64,000 nucleotides of DNA from Paraliobacillus ryukyuensis (GTDB lineage: Bacteria; Bacillota; Bacilli; Bacillales; Amphibacillaceae): NCBI RefSeq assembly GCF_003315295.1, contig NZ_QNRI01000001.1, positions 434,001-498,000 of the forward strand. Direction: 5' to 3'. This document shows positions 17,084 to 25,193 of the stretch, one piece after another (position 1 is the first letter of the stretch; the number at the start of each line of letters is the position of its first letter). The notes beneath the pieces were generated by a model. That model was not told the origin of the DNA and did not search any database. It worked only from the letters and a program-made list of their open reading frames with translations. The translations under genes were made by a program, and so were the position numbers.

Positions 17084-17446
17084 GAATCACTTTCATCATT
17101 CAATGTTTGATTAAAAAACACGCATGATATTTCAGATTAAATGTAGTGCACCTAATCCGTTCAGTCAGCCCATATAGGGTGCTTTTTAGGCAAGGTCTTT
17201 GGGCCACAAGACGTGATGGTTTTAGTCTAACATTCCTTTCATCAACAAAAGTGGATTTTCGGTTGATACGTTTCCGTCAGGATAAGGAACGCTTGGGCAG
17301 CGAATCATCGCACGAAGAAAATAGCTTTTTATTTTCGAGGAGTCACTTTTCCCCAATTGCTTCCTTCACTTATTTACACGGTTTAAACGAAAAATTAATG
17401 TAACGTTTATGTTTTATAAGTGTGGATGTAATGATGAAATTAATTC
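17084..17446 (+). mobile_element. MITE-like element, family A copy 3 (A3), inverted
   Basis: This 363-bp element is the inverted counterpart of A1 and A2, with the same internal blocks in opposite orientation (GTGATGGTTTTAGTCTAACATTCC, CATCAACAAAAGTGG, GGCAGCGAATCATCGCACG as separate stretches). Its ends GAATCACTTTCATCATT and (reverse-complemented) GAATTAATTTCATCATT match at 15 of 17 positions. ACTT lies directly outside each end (17080-17083, 17447-17450), a candidate 4-bp target duplication. It lies between ylzJ and spoIIIE and has no credible gene. Confidence 0.72.
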
Positions 17447-17472
17447 ACTTACGTTTAAAAATAATCCATTGT

Positions 17473-17676
17473 CTATAACATTTTTCCTGGTTGGAAAGAT
17501 TCATTTAAAAAATGTTGTGGATTAGTTGACAATAATTGTACAACACGATAATTTCCTTCTTCTAGGCAATCAACAAGCAGACTACAATCATCAAAATGAA
17601 TTACTTTTTGTTTCGTATAGTTTGATTGATTATGTTCAAAAATATCCATCGGTTCTAGTGGCGTATACAGGATCAT
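17473..17676 (-). CDS. ylzJ: YlzJ-like small protein
   Basis: This 67-residue protein matches the short YlzJ family found beside tepA in Bacillaceae. It begins [13 protein letters not shown] and has a mid-protein beta-rich segment ending [16 protein letters not shown]. Function is unknown. Its ATG overlaps the tepA stop codon (ATGA), so it is translationally coupled to tepA. Size and position, rather than any motif, carry the identification. Confidence 0.82.
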   Translation of the reverse strand: MILYTPLEPMDIFEHNQSNYTKQKVIHFDDCSLLVDCLEEGNYRVVQLLSTNPQHFLNESFQPGKML

Positions 17677-18389
17677 TGGATCATCCCTTTACTATCTTTA
17701 TCTAATTCAATCAATTCATTTAATCGCTCCATGGCTTCCTTAACACCACCAACAGAGTCAATCAGACCATAAGCCACCGCATCTTTACCAACAACATTTG
17801 TGCCTATATCTCTGGTCAAATTGCCTTTTTCAAACATTAGTGATTTGAATTTTTCTTCACTGATATTGGAGTGACTTGTTACAAATTGGATGACACGTTC
17901 TTGCATTTTATCTAGGTATTCAAATGTTTGCGGTACCCCTATCACTAATCCTGTAAGCCGAATTGGATGAATCGTCATGGTTGCAGAAGGTACAATGTAA
18001 GACGTATTTGCAGCCACTGCAATAGGAACACCAATTGAGTGTCCTCCTCCTAATACAACAGATACAGTAGGTTTTGACAAGGATGCAATCATTTCAGATA
18101 AAGCAAGACCAGCTTCTACATCGCCCCCAACCGTATTCAATAATATAATTAATCCTTCTATCTTTGGATTTTGTTCAATGGCAATTAATTGTGGCAAGAG
18201 ATGCTCATATTTTGTTGTTTTATTTTGTGGTGGTAATTGAACATGCCCTTCGACTTGTCCAATGATCGATAATACGTGAATATTGGAGTCAGGCGCAGTT
18301 GGTACATTGGATTGACCTAATTGTTGGATTTTTTCAACTAAAGACGACTGTTTTGGCTCTTCCTCTTGTGTTTTTTCGTTACTAGACAT
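17673..18389 (-). CDS. tepA: TepA, ClpP-like membrane-associated serine peptidase
   Basis: TepA belongs to the ClpP/crotonase fold, in a branch that in Bacillus is linked to protein secretion or signal-peptide degradation and to forespore function. The 238-residue protein has a variable polar N-terminus to about residue 35, then the ClpP core. The nucleophile region is GGGHSIGVP, and the candidate histidine is in MTIHPIR about 28 residues later, the spacing expected for a Ser-His pair. The conserved [14 protein letters not shown] helix precedes them. AAAAGGAGC lies upstream of the start. In B. subtilis rnjB would sit between dapA and this gene. Confidence 0.9.
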   Translation of the reverse strand: MSSNEKTQEEEPKQSSLVEKIQQLGQSNVPTAPDSNIHVLSIIGQVEGHVQLPPQNKTTKYEHLLPQLIAIEQNPKIEGLIILLNTVGGDVEAGLALSEMIASLSKPTVSVVLGGGHSIGVPIAVAANTSYIVPSATMTIHPIRLTGLVIGVPQTFEYLDKMQERVIQFVTSHSNISEEKFKSLMFEKGNLTRDIGTNVVGKDAVAYGLIDSVGGVKEAMERLNELIELDKDSKGMIQ

Positions 18390-18608
18390 ATTCCCAGCTC
18401 CTTTTTAGAATCTTGTTTTAGTATGAACGTTAGTACAACAATTCATACAGCATGTATACTAAAAATAAGCAGAGCAAAAAACACGAACTATCGTAATAAA
18501 ACATACACTCCGTGCAATAGAAACTTTATTACTTTCTATCTTTAAGAAGCATGTTATCACGTATAGCTCGTGTCTAAATTCTTGCGTTTTTTGGATAGAT
18601 TTTGTGCT

Positions 18609-19487
18609 TTATTGGTACTCCATTAATTCTTTTAAGTACTGTTGTTCTATTTCTGATAAAGGTACCAATGGTAGTCGAACCGTTCCTGTGTCAATTCCTT
18701 GAAATTTAAGTGCAGCTTTTACTGGCGCCGGTGATGGGGACATAAATAACCCACGCATTATCGGTAGTAATTTACGGTGAATACTTGCCGCTTCGCTAAC
18801 ATTCCCTTGATCAAAAGAATTTAACATTTGTTTCATTTCGTTTCCGATTACATGAGAAGCAACAGAGACAACACCGTTAGCACCAATCGATTTTAATGGC
18901 AATGTTAGGCTATCATCACCACTATATACAGTGAAATCTTCATCCGTTTGCTCAATAATTTGGGTAATGGCATCTAGATTCCCACTAGATTCTTTTATCG
19001 AAACAATATTATCAATTTTTGATAAAGCAACGATTGTTTCAACAGATAAATGAACCATCGTTCTACCAGGTATATTATACAACATAATCGGCAATCTTGT
19101 GGCTGCAGCAATTGTCTGAAAGTGCTGATATAATCCGCCCTGACTTGGCTTATTATAATAAGGTGTTACTAGTAATATAGCATCTACCCCAGCCGTTTCC
19201 GCTTTTTTAGTCAATTCAATGGTCTCCATTGTATTATTGGAACCTGTTCCTGCGATAACAGGCACACGACCATTCACTGTTTTAACGGTATGATTAAACA
19301 GTTCAACTTTTTCGTCTTTTGACAATGTTGGTGATTCACCAGTTGTACCTGCAATAACAAGACCGTCTGTCTCATGAGATATCAAGTGTTCAATTAAGTG
19401 ATCAACACGTTGATTGTCCACTCGATTTTGCTGATCAAACGGTGTAACCATTGCGGTAAGTAAACTCCCAAAATTCATGATAGCCAT
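18609..19487 (-). CDS. dapA: 4-hydroxy-tetrahydrodipicolinate synthase
   Basis: DapA condenses aspartate semialdehyde with pyruvate in the cytoplasm, the first step specific to diaminopimelate, lysine and dipicolinate. The 292-residue protein has GTTGES at 47-52, the catalytic Tyr137 and the Schiff-base Lys165 in SIKESSGN. It closes the spoVFA-spoVFB-asd-dapG-dapA cluster, so its product can feed the dipicolinate synthase encoded upstream. GGGAGGAG supports the chosen ATG; a second ATG three codons in (MNFGSLL) is possible. I see no terminator directly after it. Confidence 0.96.
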   Translation of the reverse strand: MAIMNFGSLLTAMVTPFDQQNRVDNQRVDHLIEHLISHETDGLVIAGTTGESPTLSKDEKVELFNHTVKTVNGRVPVIAGTGSNNTMETIELTKKAETAGVDAILLVTPYYNKPSQGGLYQHFQTIAAATRLPIMLYNIPGRTMVHLSVETIVALSKIDNIVSIKESSGNLDAITQIIEQTDEDFTVYSGDDSLTLPLKSIGANGVVSVASHVIGNEMKQMLNSFDQGNVSEAASIHRKLLPIMRGLFMSPSPAPVKAALKFQGIDTGTVRLPLVPLSEIEQQYLKELMEYQ

Positions 19488-19526
19488 CTGCTCCTCCCAT
19501 TCTTTTTGATCAATAACTGTTCCCAG

Positions 19527-20753
19527 CTATTTTGTAACTGTACGATCTAGTGCGAAAGTGTCATGCAAGGCATTAATAGCCGGGACAAGATCATCGTGAT
19601 GAACAAGAACCCAAATCGTGGTGTGACTATCAGCAGACTGAAGAATTTGTATTTCAGCATTGGTTAACGTTTGTACGATTTTAGCTGTAACACCTGGTAC
19701 ACCTGTCATTCCAGCCCCGACTAGCGATATTTTTGCACAATTATGGATCATTTCAGGCTGATATCCTAGTTCAATTAATAGCGTTTTTGCTCTTGAAGCA
19801 AATATTTCTGGAACGGTATAGATAACGCCTGTAGGTGAAATGTTAATAAAGTCCACTGAAATGCCAGATTCCGCCATTGCTTTAAAGACATTCGAATGCA
19901 ATTGATCTGTATTTTCTGTTGAATCGACTTTTATTTGTGTAATACCGGAGATATGAGCAATTCCTGTTATTAAACGATCAGCAATATCATTCCCCTTTTT
20001 AGGTTCTAACGAAGACGTCACTAAGGTGCCAATTTCATTCGAAAGTGTTGAACGAACACGCATCGGTATTTTCGCTTGCATGGCAATTTCTACTGCTCTC
20101 GGATGGATAACTTTGGCACCCTGGTAAGCCAGATTGCAAATTTCATTATACGTAACTACTTTTAGTGTTTTCGCCTTTTTAACCACTCTAGGGTCTGCGG
20201 TCATAATGCCAGCCACATCAGTGAAAATATCGATATAGTCTGCATCAAGTGCAGCTCCCAATGCAGCAGCGGAAGTATCACTTCCACCTCTTCCAAGTGT
20301 AGTTATTTCACCTGTTTCTGTTTTACCTTGAAAACCAGCAACAACAACTACTTGGTGTGTCTGTAATTCTTGAGTTACACGATCTACTTGCATTTCTTTA
20401 ATTCTTGCTGCAGTAAAATCTTCTGTAGTAATAAATCCTGCTTGCGCTCCAGTTAAGGCAATAGCTGAAACACCATTCTGCTTTAATTCATTGGAAAAAA
20501 CGACAGAAGAAATTGTTTCGCCACATGCTAGCAAAAGATCTTGTTCACGTTTGGATAGATCGGTGCTAGGAAAATCAACTAATTCTAGTAGAGAATCAGT
20601 CGCATATGGATCTGGCATTCTTCCCATTGCTGATATTACAACTACCACTTTATATCCTTCTTCAATTGATTGTTTAATGTGGTTAATTGCATTTGTGCGA
20701 ACCTCTTTGTCTCTAACAGATGTTCCACCAAATTTTTGAACTAATACATTCAT
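19527..20753 (-). CDS. dapG: Aspartate kinase (DapG type)
   Basis: This enzyme phosphorylates aspartate to start the aspartate-family pathway. The 408-residue protein opens with the kinase motif VQKFGGTSVRD and has GRGGSDTSAAALGAALDAD-type nucleotide-binding residues near 165-183. Two ACT regulatory domains lie in the C-terminal 140 residues (the first around HISGITQIKVDSTEN). By position within the spoVF cluster it corresponds to B. subtilis DapG, the isozyme inhibited by meso-diaminopimelate; that regulation is inferred. It ends 39 bp before dapA begins, in one operon. Confidence 0.94.
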   Translation of the reverse strand: MNVLVQKFGGTSVRDKEVRTNAINHIKQSIEEGYKVVVVISAMGRMPDPYATDSLLELVDFPSTDLSKREQDLLLACGETISSVVFSNELKQNGVSAIALTGAQAGFITTEDFTAARIKEMQVDRVTQELQTHQVVVVAGFQGKTETGEITTLGRGGSDTSAAALGAALDADYIDIFTDVAGIMTADPRVVKKAKTLKVVTYNEICNLAYQGAKVIHPRAVEIAMQAKIPMRVRSTLSNEIGTLVTSSLEPKKGNDIADRLITGIAHISGITQIKVDSTENTDQLHSNVFKAMAESGISVDFINISPTGVIYTVPEIFASRAKTLLIELGYQPEMIHNCAKISLVGAGMTGVPGVTAKIVQTLTNAEIQILQSADSHTTIWVLVHHDDLVPAINALHDTFALDRTVTK

Positions 20754-20768
20754 CTTGCCACCTCAATA

Positions 20769-21815
20769 TTATAACCAATTATTTTTTATTAACGATTCAG
20801 CAATTTGCACTGAATTCCAAGCTGCACCTTTTAATAAATTATCAGATACAACCCATAAATGAAAACCATTTGGTTGATCGAGGTCTTTTCGCACTCTTCC
20901 CACAAAAACATCTGGCTTTCCAGCTGCATGAAGTGGTGTTGGATAAACTTGATTAGTCGGGTCGTCTTCTAAAACCATGCCTGGAGCTTCTGATATTGCT
21001 TTTTGGATATCAGATGCAGTTACTCCTTGTTCATAAACCTCGATATAAACACTTTCTGCGTGTGAAGTAAAGAATGGTAACCTGACACATGTTGCAGCTA
21101 CAGGTAAGACATTATCATGTAAGATTTTCTTTGTTTCGTTTATCATTTTCATTTCTTCAAATGTATAGCCATTGTCTTGAAATACATCAATTTGTGGCAG
21201 TGCATTAAAAGCAATTGGATAATGTTTTTTTTCACCTTTTACTGGTAGTAACTCGGGTTGTAATTCTTCTCCATTTAAGAAGGCTTGTGATTGTTCTGCT
21301 AACTCTTCCGTTGCTTGATTACCTGCACCCGAAACAGCTTGATAGGTAGACACAATCACTCGATTTAAACCGTATAACGTCTTTATTGGTTTTAATGCTG
21401 CAACCATTTGGATAGTTGAGCAATTTGGATTAGCAATAATTCCCTTATGGGCTTCAATATCTACTTCATTCACTTCAGGTACGACAAGTGGAACATCTTC
21501 ATGCATTCGAAAAGCACTTGTGTTATCCACTACTACTGCTCCGCGTTTCACAGCTTCAGGCGCAAGTTCCTTTGATACAGAACCCCCTGCTGAGAACAAC
21601 GCAATTTCCACACCTTCAAAACTATCAGGTGTAGCCTCTTCGACAGTATAAGTTTCATTATTAAACTTTATGTTGGTTCCTGCTGAACGTTTTGATGATA
21701 AAAGTGTTAATTTACCGATTGGGAACTTCTTTTTCTCTAGCGTTTCTAGCATTTTTTGACCTACTGCTCCTGTCGCTCCCACAACAGCAACATGATAACC
21801 TTTAATTTCAGACAT
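20769..21815 (-). CDS. asd: Aspartate-semialdehyde dehydrogenase
   Basis: Asd reduces aspartyl phosphate to aspartate semialdehyde with NADPH. From [10 protein letters not shown] the 348-residue protein has the nucleotide-binding motif GATGAVGQ at residues 13-20 and the catalytic cysteine Cys132 in NPNCST. The conserved basic segment near [12 protein letters not shown] follows. I prefer this ATG, with GAGGGG upstream, over a frame nine codons longer. It lies between the dipicolinate genes and dapG, as in B. subtilis, so the cluster makes the shared precursor and uses it. Confidence 0.95.
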   Translation of the reverse strand: MSEIKGYHVAVVGATGAVGQKMLETLEKKKFPIGKLTLLSSKRSAGTNIKFNNETYTVEEATPDSFEGVEIALFSAGGSVSKELAPEAVKRGAVVVDNTSAFRMHEDVPLVVPEVNEVDIEAHKGIIANPNCSTIQMVAALKPIKTLYGLNRVIVSTYQAVSGAGNQATEELAEQSQAFLNGEELQPELLPVKGEKKHYPIAFNALPQIDVFQDNGYTFEEMKMINETKKILHDNVLPVAATCVRLPFFTSHAESVYIEVYEQGVTASDIQKAISEAPGMVLEDDPTNQVYPTPLHAAGKPDVFVGRVRKDLDQPNGFHLWVVSDNLLKGAAWNSVQIAESLIKNNWL

Positions 21816-21921
21816 AAAAAATACCCCTCTCCAATCATACAATAAAAACTTAATACGTAATTGATGTTATTTTAACATAGATTAGGGGTGGAAAGATAAT
21901 AGGATAGCACATATTCTATTT

Positions 21922-22506
21922 TTAATTACAATTTACTAGTACTGGTTGCAATTGTTTGTAGGACAAAGCTTCCTTAATCGTGTCTGGAAGTAGTGTCATA
22001 TCTGCAACGAGGGAATTTGGTTTTTTTATGGGATCATCTTGACCGAATGGGACAAAATAGAAGTTCTTTGTAGCCATTAAACGCATTAAGTTAACACCAT
22101 TTAACCCAAGTGCGTCATTTGTAGATACAGCAAGGACAGCAGGATTTCCATTTCGAATGGTTGCTTTCGTTGCCATTAGCACAGGGGAATCTGAAATTGC
22201 GTTCGCCAGTCTACTCATCGAATTACCAGTTAATGGTGCAATTACCATACAATCGAGCGGTTCTACAGGGCCTAAAGGTTCTGCCTCAACAATGGTACGG
22301 ATTGGCTCTCTACCTGTTATTTGTTTAATTTCATTCACAATATCCACTGCTTTACCGAATCGTGTATCTGTTGTCTGCACTGTTTCAGACACTACTGGCA
22401 CAATTTCTGCCCCTGCAGTTACTAATCGTTCAATTTGCGGCATGACTGCCGCGTAAGTACAATGTGAGCCTGTTATACCAAAACCAATTTTTTTACCTTT
22501 TAACAC
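21922..22506 (-). CDS. spoVFB: Dipicolinate synthase subunit B
   Basis: SpoVFB (DpaB) is the flavoprotein-like subunit that, with SpoVFA, oxidises dihydrodipicolinate to dipicolinic acid in the mother cell for spore-core heat resistance. The 194-residue protein opens with the nucleotide-binding stretch KKIGFGITGSHCTYA and carries the flavoprotein-family PLTGNSMSRLANAISD motif. It follows spoVFA by 17 bp. About 100 bp separate it from asd, with no clear terminator, so the dap genes can be read from the spoVF promoter. Confidence 0.94.
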   Translation of the reverse strand: MLKGKKIGFGITGSHCTYAAVMPQIERLVTAGAEIVPVVSETVQTTDTRFGKAVDIVNEIKQITGREPIRTIVEAEPLGPVEPLDCMVIAPLTGNSMSRLANAISDSPVLMATKATIRNGNPAVLAVSTNDALGLNGVNLMRLMATKNFYFVPFGQDDPIKKPNSLVADMTLLPDTIKEALSYKQLQPVLVNCN

Positions 22507-22523
22507 AAAAATTCTCCCTTTCT

Positions 22524-23408
22524 TTACTTTTTGTCTGTGATAATAAGTTGGTTTATGATATTTCCTAGTATTTCTCCTGCTGTCTTTGGTGCTACTATAC
22601 CAGGAAGCCCTAAAGCATGGATCACTTTTATTCCTCGTTTTTTGGCATATAGAAAGTCAATGCCACCTGGTTTTGAAGCCAAATCAATTACTAGCGCATT
22701 TAATTTTAGCTCCTTAAGCGCTGGTTCAGTTACTACTTTAGCCGGAATTGTATTGATAAGAATATCACACTGCCCAGTATATGCAATAATGTCATCCATG
22801 TGAAAAGACTGTATTCCTAGTTCAGTTATACGTGCAATATCTGCAGGATTTCTCGCACCTACTGCAACTTTTGCACCCAAAGCATGAAATCTGCTAGCTA
22901 CACTCATTCCAACACGCCCAAATCCTAATACACAAATGTTCGCTTGATGTATCGTAAAATTCGTATGTTGAATTGCCAGCATAATCGTTCCTTCTGCGGT
23001 AGGAATTGAGTTATATATTGCCACATCATCTCTATTCATCAGTGGAATTAAATGCATAGCTGTTTTCTGTATCATTTTTTCTAAATAAGGAGTTGTAATA
23101 CCGGTAAATATGGTTGTATGGTTTGGTAATCTTTTGAACCAGTCTTCAGAAAATTGAATGTGATCATTAGAAAATACGGTATCAATCATCCCATTTTCAT
23201 TTATACCAGGAATAGGTAAAACAACAACATCTAATTTTTCGACTTCCAAACCAGAGAAGTTGGTCTTTTTTACTCCAGCAAATCCTTGATCTAATTGATC
23301 AAAGCCCACTAACTCCATACTTAAGTTATCATTTTCATTTAGTTTTTTTATCATATCCAAGTATCTAGCATCTCCACCAATGATTGCCATTCGAATGGTT
23401 TGATCCAT
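22524..23408 (-). CDS. spoVFA: Dipicolinate synthase subunit A
   Basis: SpoVFA (DpaA) is the NAD(P)-binding subunit of dipicolinate synthase. The 294-residue protein has an N-terminal dipicolinate-synthase domain and a Rossmann fold with ICVLGFGRVGMSVASR at about residues 157-172. Its partner SpoVFB is encoded directly downstream. GAGGTGATAGC precedes the ATG. A sigma-K-type promoter lies about 45-75 bp upstream, which fits late mother-cell expression. It is the first gene of the cluster that continues to dapA. Confidence 0.94.
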   Translation of the reverse strand: MDQTIRMAIIGGDARYLDMIKKLNENDNLSMELVGFDQLDQGFAGVKKTNFSGLEVEKLDVVVLPIPGINENGMIDTVFSNDHIQFSEDWFKRLPNHTTIFTGITTPYLEKMIQKTAMHLIPLMNRDDVAIYNSIPTAEGTIMLAIQHTNFTIHQANICVLGFGRVGMSVASRFHALGAKVAVGARNPADIARITELGIQSFHMDDIIAYTGQCDILINTIPAKVVTEPALKELKLNALVIDLASKPGGIDFLYAKKRGIKVIHALGLPGIVAPKTAGEILGNIINQLIITDKK

Positions 23409-23453
23409 GCTATCACCTCTTCTTTCTTAAAATAAGGTCCTGTTATCTTCTCT

Positions 23454-23480
23454 TATTATATGTAAATCATAGGATGAAGT
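23454..23480 (-). promoter_or_regulatory. Sigma-K-type promoter of spoVFA
   Basis: On the minus strand CATATAATA fits the sigma-K -10 consensus CATANNNTA exactly, with AC sixteen bases upstream as the -35 core. It lies 45 bp from the spoVFA start. The embedded TATAAT lacks a good TTGACA partner, so vegetative transcription is less likely. The gene family is known to be sigma-K dependent in B. subtilis. Confidence 0.65.
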
Positions 23481-23551
23481 GAGTGAGATCTGCCTAAAGC
23501 GAGACACAAGGCGAAATAAACTTTCACTTATCGTTTACTTTCTTTAAGGTA

Positions 23552-23595
23552 TAAAAAAAAACTGTATAAAAGGATAAATATCGCTTTTATACAGC
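23552..23595 (-). terminator. Intrinsic terminator after ymxH
   Basis: CTGTATAAAAG and CTTTTATACAG form an 11-bp perfect stem, followed by a run of nine T on the minus strand. It lies just past the ymxH stop and isolates the mlpA-ymxH pair from spoVF. Confidence 0.9.
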
Positions 23596-23607
23596 TTTGT
23601 ACATTAT

Positions 23608-23853
23608 TCATTTCGAAAGTGGCGTTTGGCGTATCATAATCATATCTTCGCCAATCTTCTCGATATCGGACCATTGAATCCGATGCGTTACATTTTCCTT
23701 TTTTAAACCAAACCAACTATAATTCGGAATAATAAAAGCGATTATTTCTCCTGTTGCTTCGTCTAACTCAATATCTGTCTGACCAAGAATGCCAAGTCTT
23801 GTACCAGTCTGAATATCAACAATTTCCTTGTTGCTTAAATCACGATATCGCAT
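23608..23853 (-). CDS. ymxH: YlmC/YmxH family sporulation-linked PRC-barrel protein
   Basis: This 81-residue protein matches the YlmC/YmxH family: MRYRDLSNKEIVDI at the start, a DIELDEATGEI turn, and a closing IQWSDIEKIGEDMIMIR segment, characteristic of a small PRC-barrel. Function is not known; family members are conserved in spore formers. I start at MRYRDLS because GGGGAG is nine bases upstream, whereas the ATG three codons earlier abuts that site. It follows mlpA by about 60 bp and is followed by a strong terminator. Confidence 0.87.
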   Translation of the reverse strand: MRYRDLSNKEIVDIQTGTRLGILGQTDIELDEATGEIIAFIIPNYSWFGLKKENVTHRIQWSDIEKIGEDMIMIRQTPLSK

Positions 23854-23911
23854 TAGTAACATCTCCCCTAACTATCCTTACATTATGAATAAATAGAGAA
23901 AACTATTCCTT

Positions 23912-25123
23912 TTATGGACGAATTAACGCACTAGAATACGGTTCGTCAAAAACTTGTTTAATAATCTTAGCTGTTGATTCTATGGTTACATTATCAATAG
24001 CAGTAACCAATTCATCTAGACTTCGTTGCCTTCCTAAAATTAATTCATTTTTCCCATTTCGACTCATTCGACTATCTGTGCTTTCTAATCCGAGGAGCAA
24101 GTTTGCTTTCATTTGTTCTTTGCTGTTGGTTAATTCTTTTTGGGTTAAACCATCACTCATTAATGTTGCTATGGTATCTTGGATTGTTGTTTGTAAGGTC
24201 TCCAAGTATTCCTTTCCTGTTCCCGCATAAATGGTTAACAAACCATCATCCAAGAATGAACTATGATAAGAAAATACCGAGTAGGCTAACCCTCTTTGTT
24301 CACGTATTTCTTGAAAAAGACGTGAACTCATACTCCCACCTAGTATATTGTTTACGGTAATCAAACTATAAATATCTGGGTCATCAACCGCTAACCCTTG
24401 ATAACCTAAACAAAAATGTGCTTGTTCCGTTTGTTTTTGTCTCGTTAACGCAATTGGTTCAAATGCCGGCGTTTGCAGTACTTTTTTATTATTGGTACTA
24501 CCAAATTGGTCAAACGTTTGTTCTAATTGTTTCATAAAATCAGCTTCTACATTTCCCGCAACTGAAATCACAACATTATTTGGTGTATAATGACGATCTT
24601 TATAATCGAATAAATCTTGTCGAGTAAAAGAACGTAACGTTTGTTCTGTTCCTAAGATAGGATAACTTAATGCGTGCTGACCAAAAGAAGCTTCTGCTAG
24701 CAAGTCATGTACAATGTCATCTGGCGTATCTTCTACCATTCTGATTTCTTCTAAGATAACATTTTTTTCTTTTTCCATTTCTTCTTGATCAAATGTAGAG
24801 TGAAAGAACATTTCTGCCAATAACGCCATTGCTTCGGTTTTATGCGTATCTAATACTTTTACGTAATAACACGTATATTCTTTAGAGGTAAATGCATTGA
24901 TTTGAGCGCCAATTGCGTCAAATGTTTCCGCAATCTCTTTTGCATTATGTGTTTTTGTTCCTTTAAAAAACATGTGTTCTAGAAAATGAGATATCCCATT
25001 ATTTGCTTCTGTTTCATCCCTTGAACCTGCATGAACCCATATCCCAATAGTTACAGATCGTACAGTTGGGATTGATTCTATAACTAATCGTAATCCGTTA
25101 TCGCTTGTATGTTTTTGTAACAT
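23912..25123 (-). CDS. mlpA: M16-family processing peptidase MlpA
   Basis: This zinc peptidase resembles mitochondrial processing peptidase beta. From MLQKHTSDNG the 403-residue protein has the inverted zinc motif HFLEH at residues 46-50 and the downstream EEIRMVEDTPDDIVHDLL segment with the third ligand region. The C-terminal half carries the structural motif GGSMSSRLFQEIREQRGLAY. In B. subtilis MlpA is reported to affect extracellular protease production. Its usual place is downstream of pnpA and ylxY; here it follows pnp directly. A second ATG one codon earlier is equally possible. Confidence 0.93.
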   Translation of the reverse strand: MLQKHTSDNGLRLVIESIPTVRSVTIGIWVHAGSRDETEANNGISHFLEHMFFKGTKTHNAKEIAETFDAIGAQINAFTSKEYTCYYVKVLDTHKTEAMALLAEMFFHSTFDQEEMEKEKNVILEEIRMVEDTPDDIVHDLLAEASFGQHALSYPILGTEQTLRSFTRQDLFDYKDRHYTPNNVVISVAGNVEADFMKQLEQTFDQFGSTNNKKVLQTPAFEPIALTRQKQTEQAHFCLGYQGLAVDDPDIYSLITVNNILGGSMSSRLFQEIREQRGLAYSVFSYHSSFLDDGLLTIYAGTGKEYLETLQTTIQDTIATLMSDGLTQKELTNSKEQMKANLLLGLESTDSRMSRNGKNELILGRQRSLDELVTAIDNVTIESTAKIIKQVFDEPYSSALIRP

Positions 25124-25163
25124 CATGTTGCTCCTTCCTAAAGCGCAAGCTGATTATGTAAGA

Positions 25164-25190
25164 AAAGAAACTGGAAAACCAGTTTCTTTT
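25164..25190 (-). terminator. Terminator after pnp
   Basis: AAAGAAACTGG and CCAGTTTCTTT pair around TTTT and lead into TTCTTAC on the minus strand. It sits only a few bases beyond the pnp stop codon and 40 bp ahead of mlpA. The mirrored A/T flanks make it potentially bidirectional. Confidence 0.8.
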
Positions 25191-25193
25191 ACT

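Noticed and set aside
17146-17403. Plus-strand 85-codon frame inside A3
   Set aside because: It lies wholly within a repeat, has no binding site, and is not preserved in A1 or A2.
20720-21842. Lysine riboswitch for asd-dapG-dapA
   Set aside because: The gaps between spoVFB, asd, dapG and dapA are about 15-105 bp and too short for the roughly 180-base lysine riboswitch.
23409-23480. Vegetative sigma-A promoter at TATAAT upstream of spoVFA
   Set aside because: No acceptable -35 hexamer lies at 16-18 bases, while the AC/CATANNNTA spacing fits sigma-K.
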